A model generated the notes under the pieces. The model made no database searches. It saw nothing but the letters and a program-made list of their open reading frames with translations, and was not told the DNA's origin. From Epiperipatus broadwayi (Eukaryota > Onychophora > Udeonychophora > Euonychophora > Peripatidae), in contig JAQFVV010006274.1 of assembly GCA_028023455.1 (NCBI GenBank), forward strand, positions 3,846,001 through 3,910,000: a stretch of 64,000 nt of DNA, in the 5' to 3' direction. Below, one piece after another: positions 1 to 10,687 of the stretch. Each line of letters opens with the position of its first letter. Positions within the stretch are counted from its first letter, which is position 1. The position numbers and the translations under genes were made by a program.

Positions 1-2008
1 AGCAAAGTTGATTAGTGGTTTCCATACATTATGTATAGTCACACTAGGTTGGCTTATAGGATTTTTTGCCATTCTCATATGAGCAGCTTCTTTAAATTTT
101 CTTCTTTGTATCTTTTCTTTTCTATCTAATATTTTTGTATTTTCCCAATTGAACATATGTACATTGGTACATACAAGTTCTGCTACCTTAGACACATCTG
201 TTTTTTCTCTTTTAATCATCAATTCAATGTGATGATTGGTCTCACCAATATATATTCTCCCACATTCACATGGTGTTTTATAGCTGCAATTTTTTCTTTT
301 CATCATTTCAAGTTTAGGCTTTGTAGATGTTAGAATTTCTCGTAGGGTGGTATGGCTATGGGAAGCTATTCTGATGTTATACATTGCAGACTTTCCTTAA
401 TTTGTCTGCTATTTTTGGAATGTATGGAATACACTACAATACAATAATTGTCTTTTTGATAGTTCTTTTTGTTGTCTATTTAATATTTTTTTAAGAGCCG
501 ATGGGTAAACATTTTTCATAAGAGTTTGTTCTATATAGATTTTTTCTTTTTCCAAATCATTGCTTTCTGAACAAACTTCTTTTTCTCTGTTCCATAGTGA
601 TAGTATTACTCCATGTTTTGTGTTTCTGGTGTGATTCGATATATAGGCTAGGTATTTTCCTGTATGGGTAGGTTTTCAGTAAACTGTAGTTTTGATTTTG
701 CCATGAGGGAATCTTGTCACGAACATTTAAGAATGTCAGTTTTTGTTCTTGTTCTGATTCTATTGTGAATTTAATTGAAAGGGTTATATTGTTGATGTGT
801 TTCTAGAAAGTTTGTAGCAGTGCTTCACTATGTGGCCATACAACAAATGTATCATCCACATATCAAAACCAAACTTTAGATAGACATGGGGTAGTTTTTA
901 TGGCTAAGGCTTCAAGTTCTTCCATGTAAATATTGCTAATCAGGGGAGACAATGGTGAGCCCATAATCATTCCTTGATTTTGTTGGAAGAATTCTGCAGA
1001 ATGTTAATAGTTTCATTATACTATCAACAGGAAGCGCTGTTCTGGTTTGTAAATTATTATCACCATTTAATCCTTTCCTTACAATAGACAATGCTTCTTT
1101 ACATGGTACATTCGTAAATAAACTTTCCACATCAAAGCTTACCAGTAAGTCAGTTCTTTCAATTTTCATGTTTTTGATTAATTCTCCAAAGTGTCTACAA
1201 TCCCTGACAAAGGACTAGGTCTTGTAAGTCAAAGGACTTAGAACTTTGAGAAGAAATCTTGCCAAATTTTGACAAGATGAATCTCTAGAACTAACAATAG
1301 GTCTTAATGGAACATGATCCTTATGCATTTAAGTAGACCATAAAGATGAAGAATTTTGCTGAAATATGATATTTTTACTTTTTTTTCTGAATCAGTGAAG
1401 TACTTGTGATGCTTTCTGAATAATGCTTGTAACTTTGTTTCCATACTCGGTATTGGATTTTTTTGCCACTTTTCTATATTGGCCTGCTGGGAGGAGTTCT
1501 TGTATTTTGTTGTCATAATCAGTTGTATCCATTATAACTGTTGCATTGTCTTTGTCAGCAGGGAGAATAATTATACATTTATCTACTTTGAGAGATTTAA
1601 TTGGTTTCCTCTCACCATAGGATATGTTTGACTTCAATTTTTATTGCTTGCCAAGTATTCTTTTTATTCTCCAGTGTAATTCTGCTGCTTCTTCTAAAGG
1701 CAATTTTTGAGTGACTTCCTCAGTGGCTGCCATTATATCTAATAAAGGAATATTAGATGGTGTTATGGCAAAGTTTAATCCTCTTTCAAGAACAGAAATT
1801 TCAGTATCTGTTAGATGTTTAGAATTGAGATTTTTAGCAGATGAAGTTGGTACATTGCTTGGTACATTATGATTTTTGATATGCCCATGTAGGTTAGCAA
1901 GTTTCTTCATTTGGTATTCTTTTATTTTTCCATGTAATGTAGAATATAATTTTTTTACTGCTTGAGAAACTCTCATGTAGTCTTCATCAGTAAGTTTATT
2001 TTTTAGAA
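1..2008 (-). pseudogene. PLE reverse transcriptase + GIY-YIG endonuclease, broken
   Basis: Broken polyprotein frame. The segment 2036-1641 encodes a basic N-terminal stretch (KLTDEDYMRVSQAVKKLYS, then SVLERGLNFA), and 1637-1392 continues with SLKVDK, ADKDNATVIMDT and DYDNKIQELL, typical PLE N-terminal motifs. The segment 1169-936 has the RT motif SFDVESLFTNVP. In another frame near 1000-910 is QGMIMGSPLSPLISNIY, and near 870-830 YVDDTFVVWPHSEA, the RT active site, with a stop (TGA) two codons before YVDD. The endonuclease is read at about 305-1: a CECGRIYIGET motif and a C-terminal KPLINFA. A small deletion removes codons just upstream of the QGM motif compared with copy 2. PLE RTs copy element RNA at a break made by the GIY-YIG nuclease; this copy cannot. 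Confidence 0.9.
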
Positions 2009-2010
2009 AA
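1..2010 (-). mobile_element. Penelope-like element, copy 1 (decayed, runs off left edge)
   Basis: Antisense copy of a Penelope-like retroelement, reading from about 2010 down to 1. It carries in order an N-terminal region, a PLE-type RT and a GIY-YIG endonuclease, the domain order typical of the family. It starts abruptly at about 2010 against copy 2 in opposite orientation. The 3' end lies outside the window. Several stops and frameshifts make it non-functional. The reading is certain at family level because the RT and endonuclease motifs are recognisable and match the copies at 2011-4312 and 33039-33945. Confidence 0.93.
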
Positions 2011-2119
2011 ATGCAGACTACATGAGAGTTTCTCAAGCAGTAAGAAAATCATATTCTACATTATATGGGGGAAAAGGCCAAAAGAAGAAGAAACTTGCTA
2101 ACCTACATGAAGCATATCA

Positions 2120-3967
2120 AAAATCATAATGTACCAAGCAATGTACCAACTTCATCTGTTAAAAAATCTCAGTTCTAAACATCTAACAGATCCTGAAATT
2201 TCTGTTCTTGAAAGAGGATTAAACTTTATCATAATAGCAGCCATTGAGGAAGTCATTCAAAAAATTGCCTTTAGAAGATACAGCAGAATTACGCTGGAGA
2301 GTAAAAAGAACACTTGACAAGCAACAAAAATTGAAGTCAAACATATCCTATTGTGAGAGAAAAGCAATTAAATCTCTCAAAGTAGATAAATCTATAATTA
2401 TTCGCTCCGCTGATAAAGGCAATGCAACAGTTGTAATGGATACAACTGATTATAACAACAAAATACAAGAACTCCTCACAGCAGACTAATATAGAAAAGT
2501 GGCAAAAAATCCAATACCGAGTACGGAAACAAAGTTACAAGCATTACTCAGAAAGCATCGCAAGTACTTCACTGATTCAGAAAAAAGTAAAGTATCATCA
2601 TATTTCAGCAAAATCCTCATCTTTATGGTCTACCTAAAATCCATAAGGATCATGTTCCATTAAGACCTATTGTTAGTTCTAGAGATTCACCTTTCCAAAA
2701 TTTGGCAAGATTTTTTCTCAAAGTTCTAAATCCTTTGGCATACAAGATCCAGTCCTTTGTCAGGGATTCTATACACTTTGTAGAATTAATCAATAACATG
2801 AAAATTGGAAGAACTGACTTACTGGTAAGCTTTGATGGGGATTGTTTATTGTAAGGAAAAGATTAAATATAATGATAAATAGTTTACAAACCAATACAGC
2901 TCTTCTTGTTGATAGTATAATGGAACTATTAACATTCTGCATAAAAACAACCTACTTTCAATATAACACAGAATTCTTCCAACAAAATCAAGGAATGGCT
3001 ATGGGCTCACAATTGACTCCTTTGATTAGCATTATTTACATGGAAGAACTTGCAACCTTAGCCATAAAAACTACTCCATATGCACCTAAAGTTTGGCTTT
3101 GCTATGTGGATGATACCTTAGGCCACATGATGAAGCATTGCTACAAACTTTCTGAAAACACATCAACTATATATCCCCTTCAATTAAATTCACAATAGAA
3201 TCAGAACAAGAACAAAAAATAACATTCTTAGATGTTCTTGTGACACATTGCCAAATCAAAATTACAGTTTGCTGAAAACCTACCCATACATGAAAATACC
3301 TAGCCTATACATCCAATCATACCCGAAACACAAAACATGGAGTTATACTATCACTAAGGAACAGAGCAAAAGAAGTTTGTTCAGAAACCAGCAATTTGGA
3401 AAAAGAAAAGATCTATATAAAACAAACTCTTATGAAAAATGGTTATCCATCAGCTGTTATTAAGAAAATGTTAAATAGACAACAAAAAGAAACCATCAAG
3501 AGAAAAGACAATTATTGGTACTATAGTGTACCCATGCATTCCAAAATAGCAGACAAATTAAAGAAGGTCTGCAATCAGTATAACATCAAAATAGCTTTCC
3601 AGAGCTATACCACTCTATGAGGAATTCTAACATCTACAAAGCCTAAATTTGAAATGATGAAAAGAAAAAACTGCATCTATGAAATACCAAGTGAATGTCG
3701 AAGAACATATATTGGTGAGACCAGTCATCCCATTGAAAAACGCTTGCAAGAACACAAATTGATGATTAGAAGAGAGAAAACAATCAAAAATATTAGATAG
3801 AGAAGAAAAGGTACAAAGAAGAAAATTTAAAGAAGCTGCTCACAAGACAATGGCAAAAAATCCCATAAGCCAACCTAGGGTGATAATACATAATCATAAT
3901 ATATGGAAACCACTAATCAACTTTGCTCTTAGGAAAAAGTGGAGAAATCAGGAGGAACCTCATAGAT
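2120..3967 (+). pseudogene. PLE reverse transcriptase + GIY-YIG endonuclease, broken
   Basis: Decayed coding region. Open pieces: 2129-2317 (HLTDPEISVLERGLNF), 2244-2489 (SLKVDKSIIIRSADKGNATV), 2842-3198 with QGMAMGSQLTP and an intact YVDDT active site, 3396-3620 (the linker before the nuclease, QTLMKNGYPSAVIKKML) and the GIY-YIG region 3655-3780 (IYEIPSECRRTYIGET, so the first I-Y and the Y-I-G are present but one of the two Cys is lost). At about 2830 a deletion removes most of the SFDVESLFTNVP motif that copy 1 keeps. Another deletion after REKT near 3780 removes about 60 bp of the endonuclease C-terminal part. The frame resumes as KNPISQPRV and KPLINFALRKKWRNQEEPHR before a stop near 3967. 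Confidence 0.9.
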
Positions 3968-4002
3968 AAGTATATGAAATTACTACAGACTGTTGCCTTT
4001 GC

Positions 4003-4079
4003 CAGGATGGCTCAGTTGCTTAGAGCGTTACTTTAAAATTCAAAACTCAAGAATATAAGGACCCTGGTTTGAATCTCAT
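4003..4079 (+). other. tRNA-like sequence in PLE 3' module (Pol III A and B boxes)
   Basis: The stretch at 4008-4026 reads TGGCTCAGTTGCTTAGAGC, matching the tRNA D-arm/A-box pattern, with a GCTC/GAGC stem. GGTTTGAATCT at 4056-4066 matches the B box (family consensus from other copies GGTTCGAATCC). Between them, CTTTA and TAAGG can pair as an anticodon-like stem, but the enclosed loop is about 20 nt, far longer than a 7-nt anticodon loop. It is therefore not a functional tRNA gene. It may act as an internal Pol III promoter or be a relic of a tRNA-derived SINE head. The same sequence is present in the copies at 8751-9273 and 38637-38880; the copy at 33039-33345 lacks the A-box part. Confidence 0.7.
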
Positions 4080-4108
4080 GCTAGTACTGTCACTGGTCAG
4101 GCCAACAA

Positions 4109-4149
4109 CACCTGAAGAAGAGGGGAGACTAATACCTCTCAAAATGTGC
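4109..4149 (+). ncRNA. Hammerhead-like motif in PLE 3' module (degenerate)
   Basis: CAC is followed by CTGAAGA (fits the hammerhead core CUGANGA), then a GC-rich helix (GAGGGG with CCTCTC) and AAAATGTGC. Comparison with the other copies gives a consensus of CTGAAGA, helix, GAAACATTGTGC, in which the GAAA core is intact. Here the GAAA side is mutated, so this copy is probably inactive. The flanking CAC and GTG can form the base of stem I. PLEs are known to carry type I hammerheads of this kind. Confidence 0.5.
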
Positions 4150-5755
4150 ATATACTAACCTGTTTGATCTGCTATTACTAATAGTTGAATGTATTTGGAA
4201 TATTTAAATAAAGTTAAATTTTTTTAGACATTCAATACATATATTAGATGATGGAAATAGTTCAATATAAAAATACAACTAGAACACCATCATCACAAAC
4301 CTTCAGGAAAACATTATTATATTACTGTTTCAGCACATATTTCTTTGTATAATTTAAACTTTTCTTTGTACATATGTCACTATTTGTACAAAATGTGTTA
4401 TTAATATTTTTTTAAAAAATGAAGCACTGAAAAAAAAGTAATATGTCCAAGGAAAAAGATAAATCATTGGTAGAAAGAATTTAATGTAAAAACTACATCT
4501 GAATCAAAATGTATTAGTTGAAATAAATGCAAAAAATGGATAGAGGAATAGTAAATAAGAGAAATGTAAAGGATTTATATTGTGAAGTAACATATATTTA
4601 GAAAAACTAGTACTGTGGGGGAAAAACTAAACAAGATTAATGATAAGTCATATTATATATTATTGATATTAAACATTCGGAATATGGGATATTTTTAGAA
4701 GGGAAAATAGGTGGAAATACTGGAATGAATAGATAAGGAAAAGAATTCTATGATAAAACACAAAAGAACGTACTCCCAAAATACAATCATTATTGGAGCT
4801 ATCCACAATTTTCCACCACTTCTTGAGTTAAAGGAAGGATATATATTGCAAGTACTGTATTTTATTTTATTTTTTTGCAATTATACCTTCACAACAATTA
4901 CTTAACAGTGATTTATACTTAAATGATCATTAATCATTCTTTATCCAGGTAGAATTTATTATTTTCCATTTAACCTTAAATATAGACTTCAAATTATAAT
5001 AAATTTCAAATATCATTAATAATCTTTATGTAGGTGTGTGATAATTTACATGTTTAAGTGTTTATCTTTCTCTATCCAAGTATTATTAACTTCTTTTTAA
5101 AAATTACAATCAGTCTCATTTTAAACATATCGTTGCAGGCATTAGATAAAAAAAAAAAAACATATTAATGACTCCTAGCATTTTTGGTCATTCACTTCTT
5201 CCCAGTTAATACAATTGAATCACATCATTGTTTCGTGTTTGTCGATGTATATTTTGCATTTGTTAAAAAAAAATAAAAAAAAATGCAACTATGTATTAAA
5301 TATAACTGAGTTTTATTATAATTTCTAGAAATTATATATAGAGAAAGATGATTTTAAGTGACTTGTACAGAACTAAAAGAAAATAATTTATTTAATGCGG
5401 CATGTCGTTGAAATTTTGATATATTTTTTTAAAAATCTAGATAAATTGTAACAATTGGAAATGAAAAAGTATATCTGCTGAAATAGTATATCTGCTAAAC
5501 GTACTTAAATCTTTAGGGAGCTTGATAGAAATACGTTTTTAATAATTGAAAATAAAGTTATTTTGGAGCCATTGGGGCATTTGTTTGTGGAGGGAGATGC
5601 TGAAGATACTATGGATCTTTTAAGAATTGTTAACATATTTCTCTAGAAAAAATATATAAATGAGATTAAGATTAAAGTCTTTAAAAGGATGGCAAAAAAC
5701 AATTATATTAAAGAAAAGTTATATTGGCATGTTTGTTTGTTTTAGGGTTTTCTTT

Positions 5756-5768
5756 GGGGGGGGGGGGG
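5756..5768. repeat. G13 homopolymer
   Basis: One of several G or C runs of 11-13 (also 6615-6627, 34623-34633, 36735-36745, 38575-38586, 63129-63139) in otherwise very AT-rich DNA. Confidence 0.95.
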
Positions 5769-6123
5769 ATTTGAAAGATATATTAGAGAAGGTTCTAATG
5801 TGAGAAAATAAAATATTCACAAAAGAAAAACAAATTTTAAAGAGAAAAGTACTTATTATCTACAAAGTTATAGGTAAAGGAAAAGGAAATTGATGGTTTT
5901 AAAGAATGTGTCAAAATGCTTTCTGAGTAGCTAATGTATGCTGATGGTGATAGTAGTATATGTTTTTTAATAAAATATATATAAAAGTAATATATATATA
6001 AAAAAATCTTTTTTTTTAATACGTCGTTAATTTTATATTCCATTTTTCTTGCTATTGTTCCAAGATGCAACTAAAGTCACGGGTGATTACTTGATAAAAT
6101 GTCTGCACTTGTTGCTTCTTTAC

Positions 6124-6220
6124 CTGAATGCTGGTATTATCCCTGCTGTGACACCTGACTTGTCTCCTATAGCTATTAGTTAACTTGTATTTTCTTGTGG
6201 CGCAGTATAGAAAACGAAGC
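6124..6220 (-). other. Candidate host exon (97 nt), unproven
   Basis: On the minus strand a 97-nt block is bounded by a good acceptor (pyrimidine-rich, ending TCTGCAG) at 6221 and a strong donor (CAG then GTAAAG) at 6123. One frame is fully open and ends in phase 0, encoding LRFLYCATRKYKLTNSYRR followed by QVRCHSRDNTSIQ. GC content is clearly above the surroundings. I do not recognise the peptide. The plus strand is also open here (6065-6183, after a TTCCAAG acceptor-like site, reading ATKVTGDYLIKCLHLL and on), so the strand is not settled. It could equally be an old repeat. Confidence 0.25.
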
Positions 6221-8750
6221 CTGCAGACTAAAATATTATGGAAAACACTGATGACATCTTTCTATTAAATTTATATATATAATCATAAAAAAAATATTGG
6301 GGAAAAAAAAGAAAATGTAATAAATTGTCTTGACAGCAATGTGATTCGTAATTATATAGGAGAGCCCTCATTTCTCTAGATCTTATTACATACTTTTAAA
6401 TATATATATTCAGATTCAAGAAAGTGAAGAAATGTCAGAGTTTTTTAAAGTTTGAACGCATTTAAATTAATAATGTTATAAGATATAGGTAATCGGCTTT
6501 TATACATTTATAATATAAACTAAAAAAAAAAAAATTTATGAAAAGAAATAAAACAAAATTTTTAATATTTTTTTTAATATATTATATATAACATACACAC
6601 TATGATTAAAGTGCGGGGGGGGGGGGGTACGATTTTTTTTAACATTTAAATTATTTGAATGGAGGAGATGCAATTTACTAGTTTGGTAGTGAACTTTCTT
6701 ATTATTTACATCGTTATTATTAAATTGATATATTTATAACTTTTTTTTTAATTTTTATCTACATATCCTTAACTCAAATTCTATCTACCAGCACAAAAAC
6801 TTAAATCACCCTCTCTCACTATGCATGCTATTGCTTGTCAAAACAAATAGAAGTATTAACCTTATAGTTATGCAGTTCTGTTTGAATGTGACTGCTAGAA
6901 AATGTTTTTTTTTTTGTTTGTTTGTTTGTTCGTTTTGATTTTTGCAGTTGCAGCAGTTATTTTATTTTAATCTGAAAGCAAGAAAAAAGTAACTTTTTTT
7001 TTCTCAAATGAGCCCTCTTTTTACAAATGTACTTTTATCTATGGAGAACATCAGATTTTCATCCAAAACAAGAGTCTGACTTGGAATATGTAACAACATA
7101 AATTAGTCTTCTAAATATTCTGTAATTTCATCAGTAATAAAATGTATATAAGAATTTTTTATTTTTGACCAAGCCCAATCGTAATACAATATTTTGATAT
7201 CTTGCAACATCATTATCCTGAAAAGCAGTCTCAACTTATTTACAAAGATGAATGGATTTTTTGATTTTAGGCATATTTGTAGAAACAGATCTGCATTATT
7301 ATTTGATCTTTTTAATAATGCATCATTGAAAATTATTTCAAGTACGTCTTTACTCCACTTAGCGAGGACAAATACTCATTCAAAACTTAGCATAAAGCAA
7401 GAAGATCATATAAAAAGCAAGAGATTATAATGGTTTTCTATGGGAAAAAATTTAGTTTGTTCTTGTAGTATGTCAAAAATTGTTACTATTGTATTGACAA
7501 ACAATTTAACCTAGTATATATAGCAGTTAAAAAAATCCTAATGTACGATTTATGCATATATAAACTGTATTTTATGTGTATTATGCTGATATGCATTTAA
7601 AATATGTATGTAGGAAAGTTAATGCAATTTAAGTAAATCTATGTAAAAAGGAAAAAAAACTTAAAGTTGGTCTTTCTTATAATTCATCCATTTATCACTA
7701 ATTGTCATCCAGTTTTCTGTCATCAATTGCTCATTCTAAGGGTCTATCATTGGCTTTTAAATCCTGTAATAAGAATTTTTTTTTTGATGGGGGGGATGCA
7801 CCAAGTGTTGATGGCCAATGATCTCTGGAAATTTTTTTTACAAAGAATTATTAACTTGCTTCTTTGATTTTCTCTTTGTACAGCATATAAGCCACATTCA
7901 TTGATTTCTGGTATTTTTAAAGTGCTATTCATGGCCTCATGATTCATGTGATGTTTAGTGGTTTAAAATCAGTTGCTTTAATTGTTTAATGTCCAGATTC
8001 TTTTCTACAGACTTAACTTTTTTTTCATCCAGTTGCATTTATTCATAGTTAATTAATTGTTTTTTGTGAGATGTTTTTATCCACAAAAGTGACAACAAAA
8101 TGCTGATGAGTTAGTATGTCTTGAAGTTGTTGTGATTGTTTGCTCCTATGATTTCAAGTGAAAATGTATGTAGCTGTAAACTTAAAAAAAATTTTTTTCA
8201 ATATGATTACAAAAATATTTTTATTTCACTGTGCAAATGTACTGAAAAATAGACTGAGAAAGGAAGAATAAGCCTGCAATTGACAGTTTTTTGTATTCTT
8301 CTGCAAAATTGTTAACTATCCAAACTGAAGTTTCATTTTTTTAAATTCATAGTGTTATATTATTTTTGTGAAATTATTTAGAATTAAAAAAAGCAATGTT
8401 TAATATCTCAGTTAATTGTAGTGTTATGACCATAAAGTCGTGTCCTTTATTAACAATGTAAGAGTTGCCAAATTATAGAACTGAACATTACAGAATCACA
8501 ATTGGGCAGTTAATTTGAAAAAATAAAATTCTAATATAATAAAAAAAAATGTTCACATATTATAATCAATATTTAAGGCTTTTTTTTTTTACAATATGTA
8601 CTATGCAGATTTAAATAGATAGTATTTTATATACAAATACTGTGCTTTTTTTTTTTTACCACGAGATGTCATATTTTATTAAGTGCAGTAGCCATTTTCT
8701 TTGAAATGATTTAGAAATTTTTTACTTGTGAAGACAGAAATATGAACTTT

Positions 8751-9020
8751 GTATTTTTATATTGGATTATTTCCATCATTTAATATCTGTATTGAATGTC
8801 TTTAGAAAAATTTAACTTTATTTAAATATTCTAAATACATTCAACTGTTAGTAATAGTACATCAAACAGGTTAGTATATGCACAATGTTTTGAGAGGTAT
8901 TATTCTCCTCTCGTTTTTAGATGTTGCTTGGCTGACCAGTGACAGTACTAGCACATGGGATTCGAACCTGGTCCTTAGGTTCTTGAGTATTGAATTTTAA
9001 GGTAATGCTTTAACCAACTA
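8751..9020 (-). mobile_element. PLE 3' module, antisense arm of palindrome
   Basis: Antisense copy of the PLE 3' module, from the tail (about 8751) through the hammerhead-like region (8879-8924) and the B box (ATTCGAACC near 8960) to the D-arm sequence TTAGTTGGTTAAAGC near 9020. It has no PLE coding sequence. It is joined directly to a sense copy, forming a palindrome of about 520 bp. Confidence 0.85.
8879..8924 (-). ncRNA. Hammerhead-like motif in PLE 3' module (degenerate)
   Basis: Antisense copy of the same motif. The helix GAGAGGAG...CCTCTC and the AAAACATTGTG side are recognisable, but the CTGAAGA core has mutated to CTAAAAA. Listed because it helps define the consensus. Confidence 0.35.
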
Positions 9021-9273
9021 AGGACCCAGGTTCAAATCCCATGCTAGTACTGTCACTGGTCAGGCCAGCAGCACCTGAAGAAGAGGGGAGAATAGTATGT
9101 CTCAAAATGTTATGCATATGATGTGCTATTACTAACAGTTGAATGTATTTGGAATATTTAAATAAAGTAAAATTTTTCTAAAGACATTCAATACACATAT
9201 TAGAAGATGGAAATAGTCCAATATAAAAATACAACTAGAACACGATCATCACAAACCTTCAGGAAAATACAAG
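9021..9273 (+). mobile_element. PLE 3' module, sense arm of palindrome
   Basis: Begins within the tRNA-like part (AAGGACCCAGGTTCAAATCC), continues through the hammerhead-like core CACCTGAAGAAGAGGGGAG at 9072-9090 and the tail with AATAAA, and ends with CCTTCAGGAAAA at about 9262-9273, the same terminus as copy 2. It is a 5'-truncated or solo module without coding sequence. Confidence 0.85.
9072..9115 (+). ncRNA. Hammerhead-like motif in PLE 3' module (degenerate)
   Basis: CAC-CTGAAGA core, purine-rich half helix and TCTCAAAATG in place of CTCGAAACATTG. The second core segment is mutated, so this copy is probably inactive. It is supported mainly by alignment with the better copy at 33203-33246. 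Confidence 0.4.
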
Positions 9274-10067
9274 AAATATGAACTATTTAAATAAATATAC
9301 ATGGTATGAATCCTTATATAAAATTTATTAACTTTCATGAAATTATGCTCACATTTCAGCAAATACATACATGTGCTAAAAATTTTAATTTGATTGAAAT
9401 TAGCATCTATAAAGATTTTAATCCAAATTTGACTAAATATTTTAGTTAATATTTAAACTGTACACAATTTAAAATTAAATATTAATAGTATATGACCAAA
9501 ATTTATTTTTAGTTATATGCTAAATGCAGTTTTTATTTTTGTTTTTATATTTTTATACATTAGCGATAATGTCTACTATTCTGAAACAAATTGTGAGATG
9601 TTTTAAAATCGAGAAAGTAGATTAAGTATTAATTTTAATTTAGATTTAGTAATTTTTGATCATATAAAGTTCATTATTACTTGTGTATTCCATGAAGTTT
9701 TTTTTTTTTTTTCAAAATAACAATTAACGATAACTAAATTACAATATGATAATTGTAATTTTTGCTGCAATCCAAGTAACATTCATAAGAATTTTAATCC
9801 ATAAAATTAAGTAAATATATTGTACAGTTTTTAAACTAATGTACACATTTTAAAATTTAATATACTATTAATATATTTGGTTGTTCTACATTATCAAAAT
9901 ATGATTTTGATTATTTGTTATACTGAATGAAACACTTTTTTTTTGTTTTATAATCATTAACAACAGAAAACTTTACTGTGGATATGTCATTAATGAAGTA
10001 TTGATTGTCTTGCAATGATCAAAATACTATATACAACACTGTAATATTACAAAGAAATCAATTCATT
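9274..10067. other. AT-rich DNA, nothing recognised
   Basis: No open frame of note and no recognised element. Two related AT-rich stretches (9400-9480 and 9780-9860) share the phrase structure ...TTTTAATCC... and look like a faded duplication. Confidence 0.5.
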
Positions 10068-10080
10068 AACAAGCTTTCCA

Positions 10081-10143
10081 GAATATCCCCAATCCCAGAC
10101 CGGTTTCTGCTACTGGCTTCCTCAGTGAGATGCTAGGATATTC
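10081..10143 (-). ncRNA. Type I hammerhead ribozyme-like motif, copy A (best preserved)
   Basis: Read on the minus strand. The outer stem I is GAATATCC pairing perfectly with GGATATTC (8 bp). An inner stem I next to the core pairs CTCA with TGGG and is separated from the outer stem by an internal loop, as in natural type I hammerheads. The core is CTGAGGA (fits CUGANGA), followed by a weak stem II (AGCCAGTAGCA) and GAAA. Then comes CCGG, a self-complementary 2-bp stem III without loop, and UC, giving a GUC cleavage triplet. Such tiny palindromic stem III helices are known from PLE/retrozyme ribozymes, which act as dimers. The weak point is stem II, only about 2 bp with a mismatch at its base. 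Confidence 0.65.
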
Positions 10144-10406
10144 AAGCATTACATTAAAAATACCAGGACAAGCCCAGCACTTTATCTAATGGATAACTAT
10201 TAAGTAGAAAGTGAAATTTTCAGACGTTCATATGTCTTCCAATCCAACTATCTAACTTAAATAGCCATATGGGACTGAACCAAGTTCAGATACACCATAT
10301 ATTAATAGCTTTAGCAATATAAAATTGCCAAAACCTTAATGACAAAAAATAAAATTACAAACAAATCAAGTCATCTATCACATGACCTAATTTAACAAGC
10401 TTTGCA

Positions 10407-10469
10407 GAATATCCCCAACCCCAGAGTGCTTTTTGCTATTGGCTTCCTCAGTGAGGTGCTAGGATATTC
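10407..10469 (-). ncRNA. Hammerhead-like motif, copy B (mutated core)
   Basis: Same 63-nt layout as copy A. The outer stem GAATATCC/GGATATTC is perfect and the inner stem is improved to CCTCA/TGGGG. CTGAGGA is intact, but GAAAC is changed to AAAAG and the cleavage region is altered, so it is probably inactive. Confidence 0.55.
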
Positions 10470-10687
10470 AAGCATTAGATTAAAAATATCAGGACAAGCC
10501 CAGCATCTTATCTAATGGATAACTATTAAGTAGAAAATCTAAAATTTTCAGACATTCTCCCAATCCAGCTATCTAACTTAAATAGCCATATGGGGCTGAG
10601 TCAAGTTCAGATACACCATATATTAATAGCTTTAGCAATATAAAGTCACCAAAGCCTTAATAGCAAAAAGTAAAATTATAAAGAAAT

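Larger units (their letters stand above)
1..3985. repeat. Large head-to-head inverted repeat of two PLE copies
   Basis: The two arms are about 2.0 kb each, meeting at about 2008-2014 with essentially no spacer. Both arms share the same start (GACTACATGAGAGTTTCT), one on each strand. They differ by scattered substitutions and separate deletions, so the arms have diverged since they formed. Confidence 0.88.
2011..4312 (+). mobile_element. Penelope-like element, copy 2 with full 3' module
   Basis: Sense copy of the same PLE family, starting at about 2011 and facing away from copy 1. The coding part ends near 3967. It is followed by a 3' module containing a tRNA-like sequence, a hammerhead-like core, a polyadenylation-like AATAAA at 4207-4212 and the terminal motif CCTTCAGGAAAA. 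The same terminus recurs at about 9273 (+) and 33039 (-), so it is probably the true 3' end of the element. The 5' end is truncated or rearranged at the inverted junction. Confidence 0.9.
4313..8750. other. AT-rich intergenic/intronic DNA
   Basis: No recognisable gene or element except the small GC-richer island at 6065-6220 described separately. It contains two unusual runs of 13 G (5756-5768 and 6615-6627) and many A/T homopolymers. Short open frames here are compositionally random. Confidence 0.6.
10068..10687 (-). repeat. Tandem pair of 326-nt hammerhead-bearing repeat (retrozyme-like)
   Basis: Two direct copies start at 10068 and 10394 (each with AACAAGCTTT, then AGAATATCCCCAA), a period of 326 nt. 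They share most of their sequence, including TAGCCATATGG and ATACACCATATATTAATAG. The functional orientation is inferred to be the minus strand, because that strand carries the hammerhead-like fold. The unit size, tandem dimer arrangement and one ribozyme per unit match animal retrozymes, which are non-autonomous retroelements expressed as small circular RNAs. No protein is encoded. Confidence 0.8.
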
